From the NCBI GenBank assembly GCA_018067045.1, contig JAGPVL010000012.1, forward strand, positions 1-64,000: a DNA stretch of 64,000 bases. Direction: 5' to 3'. The position numbers and the translations under genes were made by a program. This DNA is from Gammaproteobacteria bacterium (GTDB lineage Bacteria > Pseudomonadota > Gammaproteobacteria > Pseudomonadales > Alcanivoracaceae). This document shows positions 29,229-39,091 of this stretch, piece by piece. The notes beneath the pieces are model-generated. The model ran no database searches. It was not told the origin of the DNA and saw only the letters and a program-made list of their open reading frames with translations. How positions within the stretch are numbered: position 1 is the stretch's first letter; every line of letters begins with the position of its first letter.

Positions 29229-30050
29229 ATGCGATACGTAACACTCTGTTTTATCACCGTTCTATTAGTCGGGTGTGGCGAGAAGTTCGATGCCTCCTCT
29301 GACAATATGATTGCAGTATCTTACAACGGCATTCTAAATGACCTAGATGAAGAGGACAAAGATCGTTTCGTTAGGCTGTATGATCTTTACACCCAACCCT
29401 ATGACGGCCCGTACGACCCTATAGAGGGCGGCGGCATCGATATCCGTCAGAATGACATTGAGTCACTACACGGCCTTTCTTATAACGCTGTCATCAGCCG
29501 CGTTGAAGAACATGAAGCCTACCGTCGTAAAATTGAACGCGAGGCAGACATTCGATCATTGGAATATCTTCATAAGGATTACCTTGACGCACAAGAGCGT
29601 ATTACAAACTTTATGAAGGTATTCCCAGCAACCGTTGATCTTGTGATGGGACCATACAGCGAGGTTACCGGTATTAGCTTCGCGGTCGAAAACGGCTCAG
29701 AATCCATCCTCACGAAGTTCGACATCAACATCAAAGCTATACGTAGGAGCACAGGCGAAGTAGCGTTAACCATCTCAAAGAAAGCTGGTCTGAGCAAAGG
29801 GGCTTTGAAGCCCGGCTATATATCTTCATTTACCCTCCAGAATGACGAACTGCAACGCTACCTCAAAGACAAAAATTATTCTGTGAAAGGCTTTATTACT
29901 AACATGGTTGCGGATAATGGACACCCTCTCCACATAAGTCTAAGTAACGAGTTCTTTCGAGAGTACGGCACTTTGCAACTTGCCTACCCGGAGGAATTTG
30001 AGGCTCTTCCCCGTGAGCTCGACGCTATGTATAAATATCTCGACCTGTAG
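29229..30050 (+). CDS. Predicted lipoprotein with coiled middle region
   Basis: This 273-residue protein has a clear leader and lipobox (ITVLLVGCGEK; Cys at 16). A long helical region rich in Glu and Arg follows (VISRVEEHEAYRRKIEREAD, YLHKDYLDAQERITNFM), then an immunoglobulin-like beta domain (ITSFAVENGS-like GISFAVENGSESILTKFDIN, GYISSFTLQNDELQRYL). It is probably anchored in the envelope. Start 29229 has AAGGA upstream. No family name can be given. Confidence 0.68.
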   Translation: MRYVTLCFITVLLVGCGEKFDASSDNMIAVSYNGILNDLDEEDKDRFVRLYDLYTQPYDGPYDPIEGGGIDIRQNDIESLHGLSYNAVISRVEEHEAYRRKIEREADIRSLEYLHKDYLDAQERITNFMKVFPATVDLVMGPYSEVTGISFAVENGSESILTKFDINIKAIRRSTGEVALTISKKAGLSKGALKPGYISSFTLQNDELQRYLKDKNYSVKGFITNMVADNGHPLHISLSNEFFREYGTLQLAYPEEFEALPRELDAMYKYLDL

Positions 30051-30186
30051 CGGCCAGCTAAATCTGACACAGCTTAAAAGACGTTGCCCCTAACGAGATA
30101 GCGACCCTAACTACATCAACGCTATAGCAGCGGGCAAGGAGACGACCCTTTCTTTCTCCCGCTCGCTCTCGTCTAAATATAAAAGC

Positions 30187-30372
30187 CTACTTGCTATCCC
30201 GCTCCTCGATTCTATCCAGTATCCAGCCCTCTACTTCATCAAACACCCAACCGACTGCCCGGCCGCCTAACGACACGGGCTTAGGAAACACGCCCTCCGA
30301 AATTTTCTTGTAGATGGAAGAACGACCAAGCCCCGTCATTCTGATTACTTCGCTTAACCTGATTATTCGCAT
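30187..30372 (-). CDS. alpA: AlpA-family regulator
   Basis: This protein of about 61 residues has a MerR-like helix-turn-helix: IIRLSEVIRMTGLGRSSIYK, then ISEGVFPKPVSLGGRAVGW. AlpA proteins activate excision of P4-like and other integrated elements. I prefer the ATG at 30372 because GAGGA lies upstream; longer forms from 30396 or 30423 are possible. It is followed upstream on the same strand by the Gp2-like gene, a common pairing in small integrative elements. Confidence 0.88.
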   Translation of the reverse strand: MRIIRLSEVIRMTGLGRSSIYKKISEGVFPKPVSLGGRAVGWVFDEVEGWILDRIEERDSK

Positions 30373-30431
30373 GACAAATTCCTCATATTCACTCATGCGA
30401 TAGGCATCCCTGTAAAAAAACACTTAACTCA

Positions 30432-31106
30432 TCACTTTCGACTACAGCCAAAGCACTTCTGAGAGTTCTCATAATTCTTGGTGTCAGCCTTGGCAAAATA
30501 ACTAAGGCGCTGAAATAAATCCCCGACTTGCCAGATGATAGTCTCTGAATTCGCGTCTAGGTGGTAAACCCTGTTCGGAGGAAAGTTCACTAGGCCCTTG
30601 GCTTTTTCCCAGTGGATCCCCAGCGCGCTGGCCCAAGCGCTACGGATTCGCACCGCCATGTTGCCCTGCCTCTGATCACCCCCTACACCGGGCCGGAAGC
30701 TACCGAGGTGATAATAAGCATCGCCATTAAGCAAAATGCAGCAGTGGTAATGCCGGTGATGCGAGGTTGACCGCTCTTTAACCCAGACATAACTAAGATC
30801 ACAAGAATGAACGCGGAGACCGTGGCGCGCCTTGCGAAGCTGGTTAGAGGCGAGCTTTGCTTTCAGGGACTCAAAAAATCGCGTGATCACCTGCGAGTCT
30901 GGCTCCGCACAATTGGACGGGATCCTTAGGTCAAACCGTATTGCTGTTACCCGGCGATGTTTATCGAGCGCGCGCCGGATCGATTCAATTATTTTCTCCA
31001 AATAGCTTTCGATATACGGCCCATGCTTAGGAAGCAATGGCAGGCCGTGATAATCAGATTCGTAGGTCAGGGTTAGGTTTGGATTGTTTGGATGTCGATA
31101 AGTCAT
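30432..31106 (-). CDS. Inovirus Gp2 / YagK-YfjJ family protein
   Basis: This 224-residue protein matches the YagK/YfjJ C-terminal family: LPLLPKHGPYIESYLEKIIE, SYVWVKERSTSHHRHYHCCI, VRIRSAWASALG, and the ending QKCFGCSRK. The HYHCC segment resembles the HUH-type metal-binding motif of rolling-circle replication proteins, so a relaxase or replication role is possible. Members are found in filamentous phages and in many integrated islands beside AlpA. Confidence 0.85.
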   Translation of the reverse strand: MTYRHPNNPNLTLTYESDYHGLPLLPKHGPYIESYLEKIIESIRRALDKHRRVTAIRFDLRIPSNCAEPDSQVITRFFESLKAKLASNQLRKARHGLRVHSCDLSYVWVKERSTSHHRHYHCCILLNGDAYYHLGSFRPGVGGDQRQGNMAVRIRSAWASALGIHWEKAKGLVNFPPNRVYHLDANSETIIWQVGDLFQRLSYFAKADTKNYENSQKCFGCSRK

Positions 31107-31509
31107 GGTGCCCTCCTGGGACGTGGGTTAGTTCCACAGGAAAGGACTGGCTGTATTTTTTTAGTGTTTTTTGGTTTCTTTGAGGTGTTTTAGATTTCAG
31201 TATTAACCCCACAAACCCTTAAGACCGGTCTGTAGATGGGAGATCGTTGTATGTCAGTTCACTGAGGGTGACTGACTACACTCCCTCTACACAGAACAGC
31301 CCTTATATATCTAATACCGACAGATGAATCGATGGGTTTGATATGGCAAAGCGCCGCTACGCAAGGGCTTAACGTCGCGTAGCACAGGGCATTTTACTCT
31401 GAGAATTAATGACGTATGGAAAAGGGTTCTAGAGCGAGGGAGGCTTAGAGTGCGGGAGATAGAGAGCTTGTAATGGCCCCGAATTGATCGTGCCCTAGGT
31501 GCGCTGTTA
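31107..31509. other. 403-base non-coding region with inverted repeats
   Basis: No gene is evident. It holds an imperfect palindrome GTCAGTTCAC-N-GGTGACTGAC at about 31254-31277, and a perfect 7-bp inverted repeat GCTACGC (31356-31362) / GCGTAGC (31377-31383). Position between a Gp2-like gene and a large winged-helix protein makes an origin of transfer, an origin of replication or operators possible. The sequence alone does not decide this. Confidence 0.4.
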
Positions 31510-32973
31510 CTACTGATGCTCCCCATAGCGCTCGCGTTTGAACCCAACAAACAATAGGGCGCGAGCCACCATTGGAAACAGAAGGACTTGCCCCCCGCCA
31601 CTTTCAGTTGTTCCGTTACCCGTCAGCGGACGCCCTTCAATGCTTGAGAGCTCTTTTGCCAGCGCTAAGGCCCAGCCGTAAAACCAGATTGCGATAGCTT
31701 GGTTGGTGTCGGACGCCTCTTCCCTCCCGTTGCTAATCATTGCGTAAATGTAGTGGGGCAGGCGTTCATTCAATACTGAGGGTGTCTTCGAAAGATGCTG
31801 GCCATCTCGATTAAGGATCTCGGCTGCGCATTCGCACACAATAAAGGTGACGAGCGACCTTATGATCGGTTTGTTCCCAGAAAACATCTCGTGAAGGTTT
31901 GGCGTTGGGGAGGGGGTGTTATCACGGACAACGGGCAGTGCCAAGGGTTTCACTGATCCCTCATTACTATCAATGGTCATCGTTTTTGACGGGAGAGCAA
32001 ACCAGTTTGCCCCTCTTGCAAACTCTCGTTTTAACACCTGCAGGTCGAAAGCTATGGCCTCATGCTTTCCCTTCGCCATAGGTTTGGATCGCAGATTCGA
32101 CGGAGGCGCTGCCAATTCGGATTCAAGGCGGGCGATAGTCTCCACCTTGTCCATTGTGTCGAGGAGGGAGCCTAGGGCGCCATCAAACTTTGGCAGAATG
32201 ATCAGTTTGGCCCTGTCTGTATCTTCGATCTTTTTGAAATCAGGGTGACTAGCGTTTAGGAGTATTGCTCCTCCGTAGCTGGCTAGGCAGCGATTCTTTG
32301 GGGCTTCCTTGATGCGGACCCGGATGTAGCCCAGCTTTTGCAATCGGGTTAACTGCCTGATGACCTGGGTAATTGTTAAACCTGATAGCCTTGCGATCTC
32401 AGAGTTTTTTATCCATTTCACGGCATAAGAGTCGTCAGCGAGACACCAGAGTGTTGCCAGTAGGAGTCGGCCGGTTGGAAGCAGTTTGTGCTCAGCTTCC
32501 TTACCGCTTGGGAGGGCTCCTATAGCACTAATTTGCCTCGTTGCCTGATGGTTTGGCCGCTTTGGCTCCAGAAGAATGTGCCGAATGACTGCGTCACTCC
32601 ATCGGGTGGTGGGCGCATATGTATAGCGCGTGAGAAGCCTCTCTAGTAATGCCAGACCACTGGGCGATAGCCTAAAGGCAGCCCTTGGCCGACCTCGGGA
32701 GATAACGTCTGAGCCACAAGTTGCGCTTCGCGCCCGAGCCCGTTCTTCTAAAAGGTAGGCATTTGATTTGCGAGTGGTAAGCGACTGGCGGGTGGTTACC
32801 AAAGATTGCCTCGATAAGCAGAATAGAACTTCGAGCTCTCGGTATCCGAGTGAGACTCGCCCCCCTCCGAACATCCAGATCGTCTTCAGAAGGAAGTATT
32901 TTTCAAGGCCGTTTACGGCGGGAATCTGTTGCGCTAACAGTGCTCTAATAGACACCATATTTCCGGATATCAT
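31510..32973 (-). CDS. Large winged-helix protein of the island, function unknown
   Basis: This protein of about 487 residues has at least two helix-turn-helix regions: VSLGYRELEVLFCLSRQSLV near the N-terminus, and a MarR-like winged helix WIKNSEIARLSGLTITQVIR, then LQKLGYIRVRI, near residue 200. The C-terminal half is helical and unassigned. It diverges from the gene at 33147 over tandem 13-bp repeats, as iteron-binding initiators or autoregulators do. The start at 32973 is chosen for an ATG; 32997 (TTG) and 32958 are alternatives. Confidence 0.7.
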   Translation of the reverse strand: MISGNMVSIRALLAQQIPAVNGLEKYFLLKTIWMFGGGRVSLGYRELEVLFCLSRQSLVTTRQSLTTRKSNAYLLEERARARSATCGSDVISRGRPRAAFRLSPSGLALLERLLTRYTYAPTTRWSDAVIRHILLEPKRPNHQATRQISAIGALPSGKEAEHKLLPTGRLLLATLWCLADDSYAVKWIKNSEIARLSGLTITQVIRQLTRLQKLGYIRVRIKEAPKNRCLASYGGAILLNASHPDFKKIEDTDRAKLIILPKFDGALGSLLDTMDKVETIARLESELAAPPSNLRSKPMAKGKHEAIAFDLQVLKREFARGANWFALPSKTMTIDSNEGSVKPLALPVVRDNTPSPTPNLHEMFSGNKPIIRSLVTFIVCECAAEILNRDGQHLSKTPSVLNERLPHYIYAMISNGREEASDTNQAIAIWFYGWALALAKELSSIEGRPLTGNGTTESGGGQVLLFPMVARALLFVGFKRERYGEHQ

Positions 32974-33022
32974 ACTGCCTGTGCCCCTATATCCCAATAA
33001 CGACTAACTAGAACAAATTCAT

Positions 33023-33074
33023 AGTAGTATTACTAAGTAGTGTTACAGAGTAGAGTAACTGAGTAAATGATCGA
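33023..33074. repeat. Tandem 13-bp repeats (iteron-like) in divergent promoter
   Basis: Three adjoining units AGTAGTATTACTA (33023), AGTAGTGTTACAG (33036) and AGTAGAGTAACTG (33049) are followed by a weaker fourth that starts AGTAAATGA (33062). The consensus is AGTAGTRTTACNR. They lie between the winged-helix gene (leftward) and the gene at 33147 (rightward), in AT-rich DNA. Direct repeats of this size in phase with about 1.2 helical turns are typical protein-binding arrays. Confidence 0.7.
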
Positions 33075-33146
33075 ATGCGTCGAAAGTGACTGTTCCAGTT
33101 TGATATTTTTTTGCTATTTAATTCCGGCAATCAAAAGGGTGAGACT

Positions 33147-33857
33147 ATGGCTGATTGGCTAAGCTGGATTAGAGTAAGTGATGAGAATCAGGTCCGCTGG
33201 GCGGTGAATTACTTGTTCAGAAAAAGCTTGATCTATCCAGGGATGCATACCTCCGATTTGGCCTGGACATTTACGGCCACCGTCCAGTCTTGGCCAAAGA
33301 AAGGGACTGTTGGTGAGGAAAAGTTTGAGCTGTTGGATAAGAAAATGCGGGCTGCTTGGGGGCAGCATAAGCGGAGGAAAAAGCCTAGCGGGAGCAAGTC
33401 ATATAGCTTCACAATGAAAAAGGAGGTCGGAAGCGCTCTTGCCGCTCTTGCGAAGAAGGCGGACAAAACTATCAGTCAGGTCCTAGAAGAAATGGTTCTG
33501 GAGGATCGCGCTCAATCCAAGATTCTCGAAGAGCGGCACAAGAAAGAGCTGGCGGCTATAAAGGCAGATCTTGCGGATGTGCGAAAAGTTGGCTCGGGTC
33601 ATTGTAGAGAGGCTATTGAGGAGGTGGTGTCGACCGCCTATCGGTGTGCAGAAGAGCCTCGTTTAGATCTGCCAGGTGTCGATCAAGATATTGCGGCATC
33701 TTGGGCTGAGATGGAGAGGCGTGGCAGCGCGAATCTAAGCGTCTCGTTAGCGATCGCCGACCCGCTAGAAGTGGCCCGTGACTCAACAGGTCAATCAGAT
33801 AAGATGGCTTCCGATTCCGAACGGGGTTTTGTAGAGGGGGGCGCTGGCTCAGATTAG
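33147..33857 (+). CDS. Protein with MatP/RHH-like DNA-binding segment
   Basis: This 236-residue protein has an N-terminal domain of unknown type (MADWLSWIRVSDENQVRWAV). A basic linker (HKRRKKPSGSKS) follows, then SYSFTMKKEVGSALAALAKK, then ADKTISQVLEEMVLED, which has the strand-helix-helix look of ribbon-helix-helix proteins. A coiled coil comes next, with an acidic unstructured tail. DNA binding, possibly at the 13-bp repeats upstream, is inferred. The start at 33147 has GGTGAG before it. Confidence 0.65.
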   Translation: MADWLSWIRVSDENQVRWAVNYLFRKSLIYPGMHTSDLAWTFTATVQSWPKKGTVGEEKFELLDKKMRAAWGQHKRRKKPSGSKSYSFTMKKEVGSALAALAKKADKTISQVLEEMVLEDRAQSKILEERHKKELAAIKADLADVRKVGSGHCREAIEEVVSTAYRCAEEPRLDLPGVDQDIAASWAEMERRGSANLSVSLAIADPLEVARDSTGQSDKMASDSERGFVEGGAGSD

Positions 33858-34045
33858 TCAGCAGTTAGTGCCACCCTCGACCCAGGAGGGAGGTGGTCCT
33901 ACAATGTGTCCTCGCCTTCGCAGGGTTTCTCTTGGCTTAGTTCGAAGAAATGCTTTTAGGGTGAAGGTAATGGTGGGCAAGGCGGTGGGCAGGCAGTGAG
34001 TTTCGTCTCGATAACTTTTATTAACATATTGATTGTGTTGGCTAA

Positions 34046-34729
<684 letters not shown>

Positions 34730-34759
34730 AATGCGCGACTTGATAAGTTGAGGTGAACC

Positions 34760-35026
34760 ATGGCTCGTGTAACCGTAGAAGATTGTTTGGAAAAGCTGGA
34801 TAACCGTTTTGAACTGGTGTTGGTCTCCAGCCGTCGTGCCCGTCAGTTGCAAACCGGTGGTAAAGAACCCCGTGTGGCGTGGGAAAATGACAAGCCAACG
34901 GTTGTAGCATTGCGCGAAATTGCCGCGGGTCACGTAACCGTTGATTCAGTTGATTCAGAAGCTGAAGCACGTCGTGAAGCGATTGATGAGTTGGCTCTGC
35001 TGACTGAGTCTTTCGGCGGCGAATAA
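34760..35026 (+). CDS. rpoZ: RNA polymerase omega subunit
   Basis: This 88-residue omega subunit helps assemble the beta-prime subunit and is part of a ppGpp site. It shows the standard start [20 protein letters not shown], then SSRRARQL and [15 protein letters not shown]. It lies 30 bases after gmk with GAGGTG before the ATG. Its position next to spoT, which makes and degrades ppGpp, is conserved in Gammaproteobacteria. Confidence 0.96.
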   Translation: MARVTVEDCLEKLDNRFELVLVSSRRARQLQTGGKEPRVAWENDKPTVVALREIAAGHVTVDSVDSEAEARREAIDELALLTESFGGE

Positions 35027-35378
35027 ATCGTTCGTTTTCAATAAGTCTCGGCGCTCTTTTAATGGCTTTCTTTAGAAGGCGCCATAGACAAAGCCCGCCC
35101 CTGCTCCTAATCTACTGGTACGCTTAAGTGATACTGCACCGTACCCAGTAGTGAGGACGTCCTGTTTAGTTTGCCTGCTCAAAAACAGAATCCGATAGGC
35201 CCCCATCGGCCTGCTCGCGGTTGCCTGACGTTTACCTCTATTCCTTCTTTGTCGATGCATCGCTCGTTTGGGCGCCGTCCTGTTATGTTGGATGTGAGCC
35301 GAATTCGAGGCTTCGTCTGGGATTCATCTCTGAGCGCATTGCGGACACTGGCCATCGCCTTCGTTAACGGAGGTCCTC
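35027..35378. other. 352-base leader region upstream of spoT
   Basis: No gene is seen between rpoZ and spoT. It contains one clear stem: CTACTGGTACG (35112-35122) pairs with CGTACCCAGTAG (35140-35151) with a single bulged C. No T-run follows, so it is not a standard terminator. It may be a leader structure or simply the promoter region of spoT. The spoT ribosome site GGAGG lies at its end. Confidence 0.4.
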
Positions 35379-37484
35379 GTGGCATCAATTCATAACTTGG
35401 TTAAACGCCTGCAAAGCTATCTCGATGATGATCAGATAGCCGAAGTGGTGCGCGCGTATGATTTTGCCGAGAAAAGCCACGAAGGCCAGTATCGTCGTAC
35501 CGGTGACCCGTACATTACCCATCCTCTCGCGGTCGCCAATATTCTGACCGACATGCACATGGACTACGAAAGTCTGATGGCGGCGTTGTTGCATGACGTG
35601 TTGGAAGATTGTGGTGTTGGCAAAGAGCGTTTGGCGGAACTGTTTGGCAACGAAGTGGCGGAGCTGGTTGACGGCGTTTCCAAAATTGCGCAAATCAAAT
35701 TTGAATCAAAGGCCGAACAGCAGGCAGAAAATTTACGCAAAATGATGCTGGCGATGACCCGCGACATCCGCGTTATTTTGGTGAAGCTCGCGGACCGGCT
35801 ACATAACATGCGTACTTTGCATATTATGCCCGCTGCCAAGCGCCGACGAATTGCTTTAGAAACCTTAGAAATTTATGCGCCAATTGCCAATCGTTTGGGT
35901 ATGTACAACGTACGCGTTGAATACGAAGATCTTGGTTTCTATGCGATGTACCCCATGCGCGCGCAGCGTATCGCGAATGCGGTAAAGGGCGCGCGGGGGC
36001 ATCGCAAAGAGATGCTCAATACCATGAAGGCGAGCATTGAATATTGTTTAGAGCAAGAAGGTATTGAAGCGCGGGTGATTGGCCGTGAGAAACACCTTTA
36101 CAGCATTTACGCGAAAATGAAGGAGCAGAAGAAAAGTTTCTCCGACATTATGGACGTGTACGGTTTCCGTATTGTTGTTGATCGCGTTGACACCTGCTAT
36201 CGCGTGCTGGGCGCGGTGCACAATTACTTCACGCCGATCCCCGGTCGCTTTAAAGATTATGTCGCCATTCCGAAAGCGAATGGATATCAGTCTTTGCATA
36301 GTACCTTGAAGGCTCGCTCGGGCATTCCTCTAGAAGTTCAGATCCGTACCGAAGAAATGGATGCGATGGCCAATAACGGCATCGCCGCTCATTGGTTATA
36401 CAAAGCAGACGACGAACCGGGCAGCCCGACGCACACGCGCGCACAAGCGTGGATGGGACGGCTGATGGAAATGCAGCAAAAGGCCGGCAACTCAATAGAA
36501 TTTATTGAGAACGTTAAAGTCGATTTGTTTCCCGATGAAGTTTATATCTTTACGCCGAAAGGCTTGATTAAAGAAATGCCAGTGGGTGCCAGCGCAGTGG
36601 ATTTTGCGTACGCGGTTCATACCAAAGTTGGTAATAACTGTGTTGCGGCACGCATCGATGGCAAGTTGATGCCGTTGTCGACGACATTGGAAAATGGTCA
36701 AACCGTTAGAATTATTACTGCGCCAAATGCGGCCCCCAATCCTGCGTGGCTTAATTTTGTTGTTACCGGCAAAGCGCGTACGAACATTCGCCATTTCTTG
36801 AAAACGCAACGACGAGAAGAGTCCGTTGGTTTGGGTGAGCGGCTGTTAGAAAAAGCCTTGTCTAGCTATTCCATGGGCATTAACGATTTGCCGTTAGAGC
36901 GCGTTGTGTCTGAATTGGGCGCCAACGGCTATTTATCAGTAGATGATTTACTGGAAGATATTGGTCTGGGTAATCGTTTGGCGCCGTTGGTTGCGCGCAA
37001 GCTGGTCGGTGAATCAGGTGAGCGGCAGCATGCTGAAGAGCGTAAACCAATGGCCATTCTCGGCACGGAAGGTTTGTTGGTGGCTTATGCGAAATGTTGT
37101 CGTCCGCTGCCGGGCGATTTCGTTATCGGCCACTTAAGCGCAGGCCGAGGCATTGTTGTACATCGCGACAATTGCAAAAATATGCTGACTGAATTAAAGA
37201 ATAATCCAGAAAAATGTATCGCCTTGGGCTGGGCAGAGAATGTTAGCCAAGAATTCAGTGCCGCCTTGCGATTGGAGCTAATGAACCGCAAGGGCGTGCT
37301 GGCCACGCTGGCGACGAACTTGTCTGAGTCTGGTTCGAATATTGAAACGATTGATATGGCCGAGAAAGAAGCGGCGTTAACCGTGATCAATGTCACCATC
37401 TCTGTTCGTGACAGGGTGCATTTGGCGAGAATTATGCGGCGTTTACGCAATTTAGAAAATGTGGTCAGGTTGCAGCGACTGTAG
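35379..37484 (+). CDS. spoT: Bifunctional (p)ppGpp synthetase/hydrolase SpoT
   Basis: This 701-residue enzyme sets ppGpp levels. The HD hydrolase domain has HPLAVANILTDMHMDYESLM and LLHDVLED (H72, D73), plus ADRLHNMRTL. The synthetase domain has YGFRIVVDRVDTCYRVLGAV and PKANGYQSLHST. The TGS domain is IFTPKGLIKEMPVGASAVDF and the C-terminal ACT domain includes RLELMNRKGVLATLATNL. An intact HD site marks it as SpoT rather than RelA. The start is GTG at 35379 with GGAGG at ideal spacing. Confidence 0.96.
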   Translation: MASIHNLVKRLQSYLDDDQIAEVVRAYDFAEKSHEGQYRRTGDPYITHPLAVANILTDMHMDYESLMAALLHDVLEDCGVGKERLAELFGNEVAELVDGVSKIAQIKFESKAEQQAENLRKMMLAMTRDIRVILVKLADRLHNMRTLHIMPAAKRRRIALETLEIYAPIANRLGMYNVRVEYEDLGFYAMYPMRAQRIANAVKGARGHRKEMLNTMKASIEYCLEQEGIEARVIGREKHLYSIYAKMKEQKKSFSDIMDVYGFRIVVDRVDTCYRVLGAVHNYFTPIPGRFKDYVAIPKANGYQSLHSTLKARSGIPLEVQIRTEEMDAMANNGIAAHWLYKADDEPGSPTHTRAQAWMGRLMEMQQKAGNSIEFIENVKVDLFPDEVYIFTPKGLIKEMPVGASAVDFAYAVHTKVGNNCVAARIDGKLMPLSTTLENGQTVRIITAPNAAPNPAWLNFVVTGKARTNIRHFLKTQRREESVGLGERLLEKALSSYSMGINDLPLERVVSELGANGYLSVDDLLEDIGLGNRLAPLVARKLVGESGERQHAEERKPMAILGTEGLLVAYAKCCRPLPGDFVIGHLSAGRGIVVHRDNCKNMLTELKNNPEKCIALGWAENVSQEFSAALRLELMNRKGVLATLATNLSESGSNIETIDMAEKEAALTVINVTISVRDRVHLARIMRRLRNLENVVRLQRL

Positions 37485-37528
37485 CGTTTGAGGTCGTAGC
37501 CGTTAACACAAAGATAAGCAGTTATTAA

Positions 37529-37552
37529 TAAGCACATATTATACTGTGCTTA
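37529..37552. promoter_or_regulatory. Palindrome over the ridA promoter
   Basis: A perfect 8-bp inverted repeat TAAGCACA-N8-TGTGCTTA surrounds a -10-like TATTATACT, 25 bases before ridA. It could be a repressor site. Weak evidence only. Confidence 0.35.
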
Positions 37553-37576
37553 ATCACTTACATCTAAAGGTGCAGC

Positions 37577-37963
37577 ATGCCAAACCGTTCAATTATTTCA
37601 ACTGAAAATGCGCCAAAGGCTATTGGCACTTATTCGCAGGCCGTCAAAGTTGGTGGCACGGTCTATTTAAGTGGACAAATACCGCTTGATCCGAAAACGA
37701 TGTCGTTAGTTGATAGCAGCATGGAAAATCAGATCAAACAAGTTTTCGATAATCTTCAAGCAGTGTGTGTGGCATCCGGCGGTACGTTACAACATATTGC
37801 GAAGTTGAATATTTTTCTAACCGACCTTTCCCACTTCGCACTAGTAAACGAGGTGATGGCACGTTATTTCGTGCAGCCCTACCCTGCTCGTGCCGCTATC
37901 GGCGTGGCTGAACTGCCTAAAGGCGCAGCGGTAGAAATGGACGGTATTCTTATTCTGGACTAG
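37577..37963 (+). CDS. ridA: RidA family reactive-intermediate deaminase
   Basis: This 128-residue protein hydrolyses toxic imine/enamine products of PLP enzymes. It shows [39 protein letters not shown] and [20 protein letters not shown] with the conserved substrate-binding Arg. It forms trimers in other species. The position behind spoT is the same as in Pseudomonas. Its own promoter region lies in the 92-base gap. Confidence 0.95.
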   Translation: MPNRSIISTENAPKAIGTYSQAVKVGGTVYLSGQIPLDPKTMSLVDSSMENQIKQVFDNLQAVCVASGGTLQHIAKLNIFLTDLSHFALVNEVMARYFVQPYPARAAIGVAELPKGAAVEMDGILILD

Positions 37964-38054
37964 TGCAGAGAAAGTTTTCCGCGAATGTATGGCCGGTAAG
38001 GTAATGTTTGTGGCGTCTTGTTTTTAACGCCGTTTCATATTTTTCGATAGTGTT

Positions 38055-38945
38055 TCAGGCTGGGCTAATCAGGGGCCGGTAACCTGCGCGAAAATCCGGA
38101 TAGCGCAGTGTGAATCGCTTGCTATCTTTGTTATTTGGCGCTGGCTCATTGGTTGAATTGATTAGATTAGACAAGTAGTCGCTACGAATACGTTTGCCCG
38201 GAGCGATGTCCGGCTCGGCGAGCGCTAAGTTAAGGCCCTGTTGTTGCGCGATCCAGTTAAGCACCGTGGTGTTTAGACAGGGCATATTATCAGTGCCGAT
38301 GACCAGCGGCGGCACCATCTCTCCCGCCAACCAACGCTCCCCAACAACACTTAACAATGACACGCAATCATCGACGTGAATGCGATTGGTCCACGCGGGT
38401 TCGGGTTGGCTTGCCTGTGGATCTGCTTGGAGTTGCTCGCTGAGTGTGCGCGCCATGGTTAACATGCGCTCACGGCCCGGCCCATAAATACCGGAGAAAC
38501 GTACAACCGTGGTAAGTGTTCTTAAGGAAAGTTCTTCTTCGGCAGCCAATAGTATGCGGCCGTTAAACTGATCGGGCTTAGGCGGAGTTTGTTCACTCAC
38601 CCAGCCGCTTAATTGTCCATACACCGCTGTGCTGGAGACAAAAATAAGAGGCGGTAGCGGTTGTTGCGCGGCAATTGCGTCGAGCAATCGTGTTGGTGCG
38701 GTAAGGAATGCGTTTTGATAACCCTCCACGCTGCGCTGCGCGGGCGTGAGGACAATGCAGAGCAAATCAATTTGATCAGGTGGTAGTACGAGAGGATCGT
38801 TGATCAAGTCTTGTGGGTATAAATCAACCCCAGCTATCGATATCGTTTGGCGACGAATGCCGCTGACCTGGTGGCCGTCGGCGAGGAAGCGACGGGCAAC
38901 GGCGCCGCCTAAGCCTCCTAAGCCGGCAACAAGAATGTGTGCCAA
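38055..38945 (-). CDS. NAD(P)-dependent epimerase/dehydratase family protein
   Basis: This 296-residue protein has an extended short-chain dehydrogenase fold. The N-terminal dinucleotide motif is HILVAGLGGLGGAVARRFLA (GxxGxxG). IFVSSTAVYGQLSGW follows, but the usual YxxxK is not at its normal place. GIYGPGRERML is another family mark. It is similar to YeeZ-type proteins. The substrate is unknown. It is leftward, between ridA and oxyR. Confidence 0.85.
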   Translation of the reverse strand: MAHILVAGLGGLGGAVARRFLADGHQVSGIRRQTISIAGVDLYPQDLINDPLVLPPDQIDLLCIVLTPAQRSVEGYQNAFLTAPTRLLDAIAAQQPLPPLIFVSSTAVYGQLSGWVSEQTPPKPDQFNGRILLAAEEELSLRTLTTVVRFSGIYGPGRERMLTMARTLSEQLQADPQASQPEPAWTNRIHVDDCVSLLSVVGERWLAGEMVPPLVIGTDNMPCLNTTVLNWIAQQQGLNLALAEPDIAPGKRIRSDYLSNLINSTNEPAPNNKDSKRFTLRYPDFRAGYRPLISPA

Positions 38946-39091
38946 ACGATCCCCCTTGATGCTGATGTCGGTCGCCGATACAGACCGTTGATATTAAAAG
39001 CTTAGTCGAGCCAAACAAATATTTACCGGCAGTATTTGTTAACTTGGGCAGTGTTGCTACACTGCACCGATAGCTACAGACTTGCAGGCCT

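Noticed and set aside
33023-33074. CRISPR-like array
   Set aside because: The repeats are adjoining 13-mers without spacers, so they are tandem protein sites rather than CRISPR.
35171-35395. 74-codon rightward frame before spoT
   Set aside because: It has no ribosome site, no recognisable homology and overlaps the spoT start.
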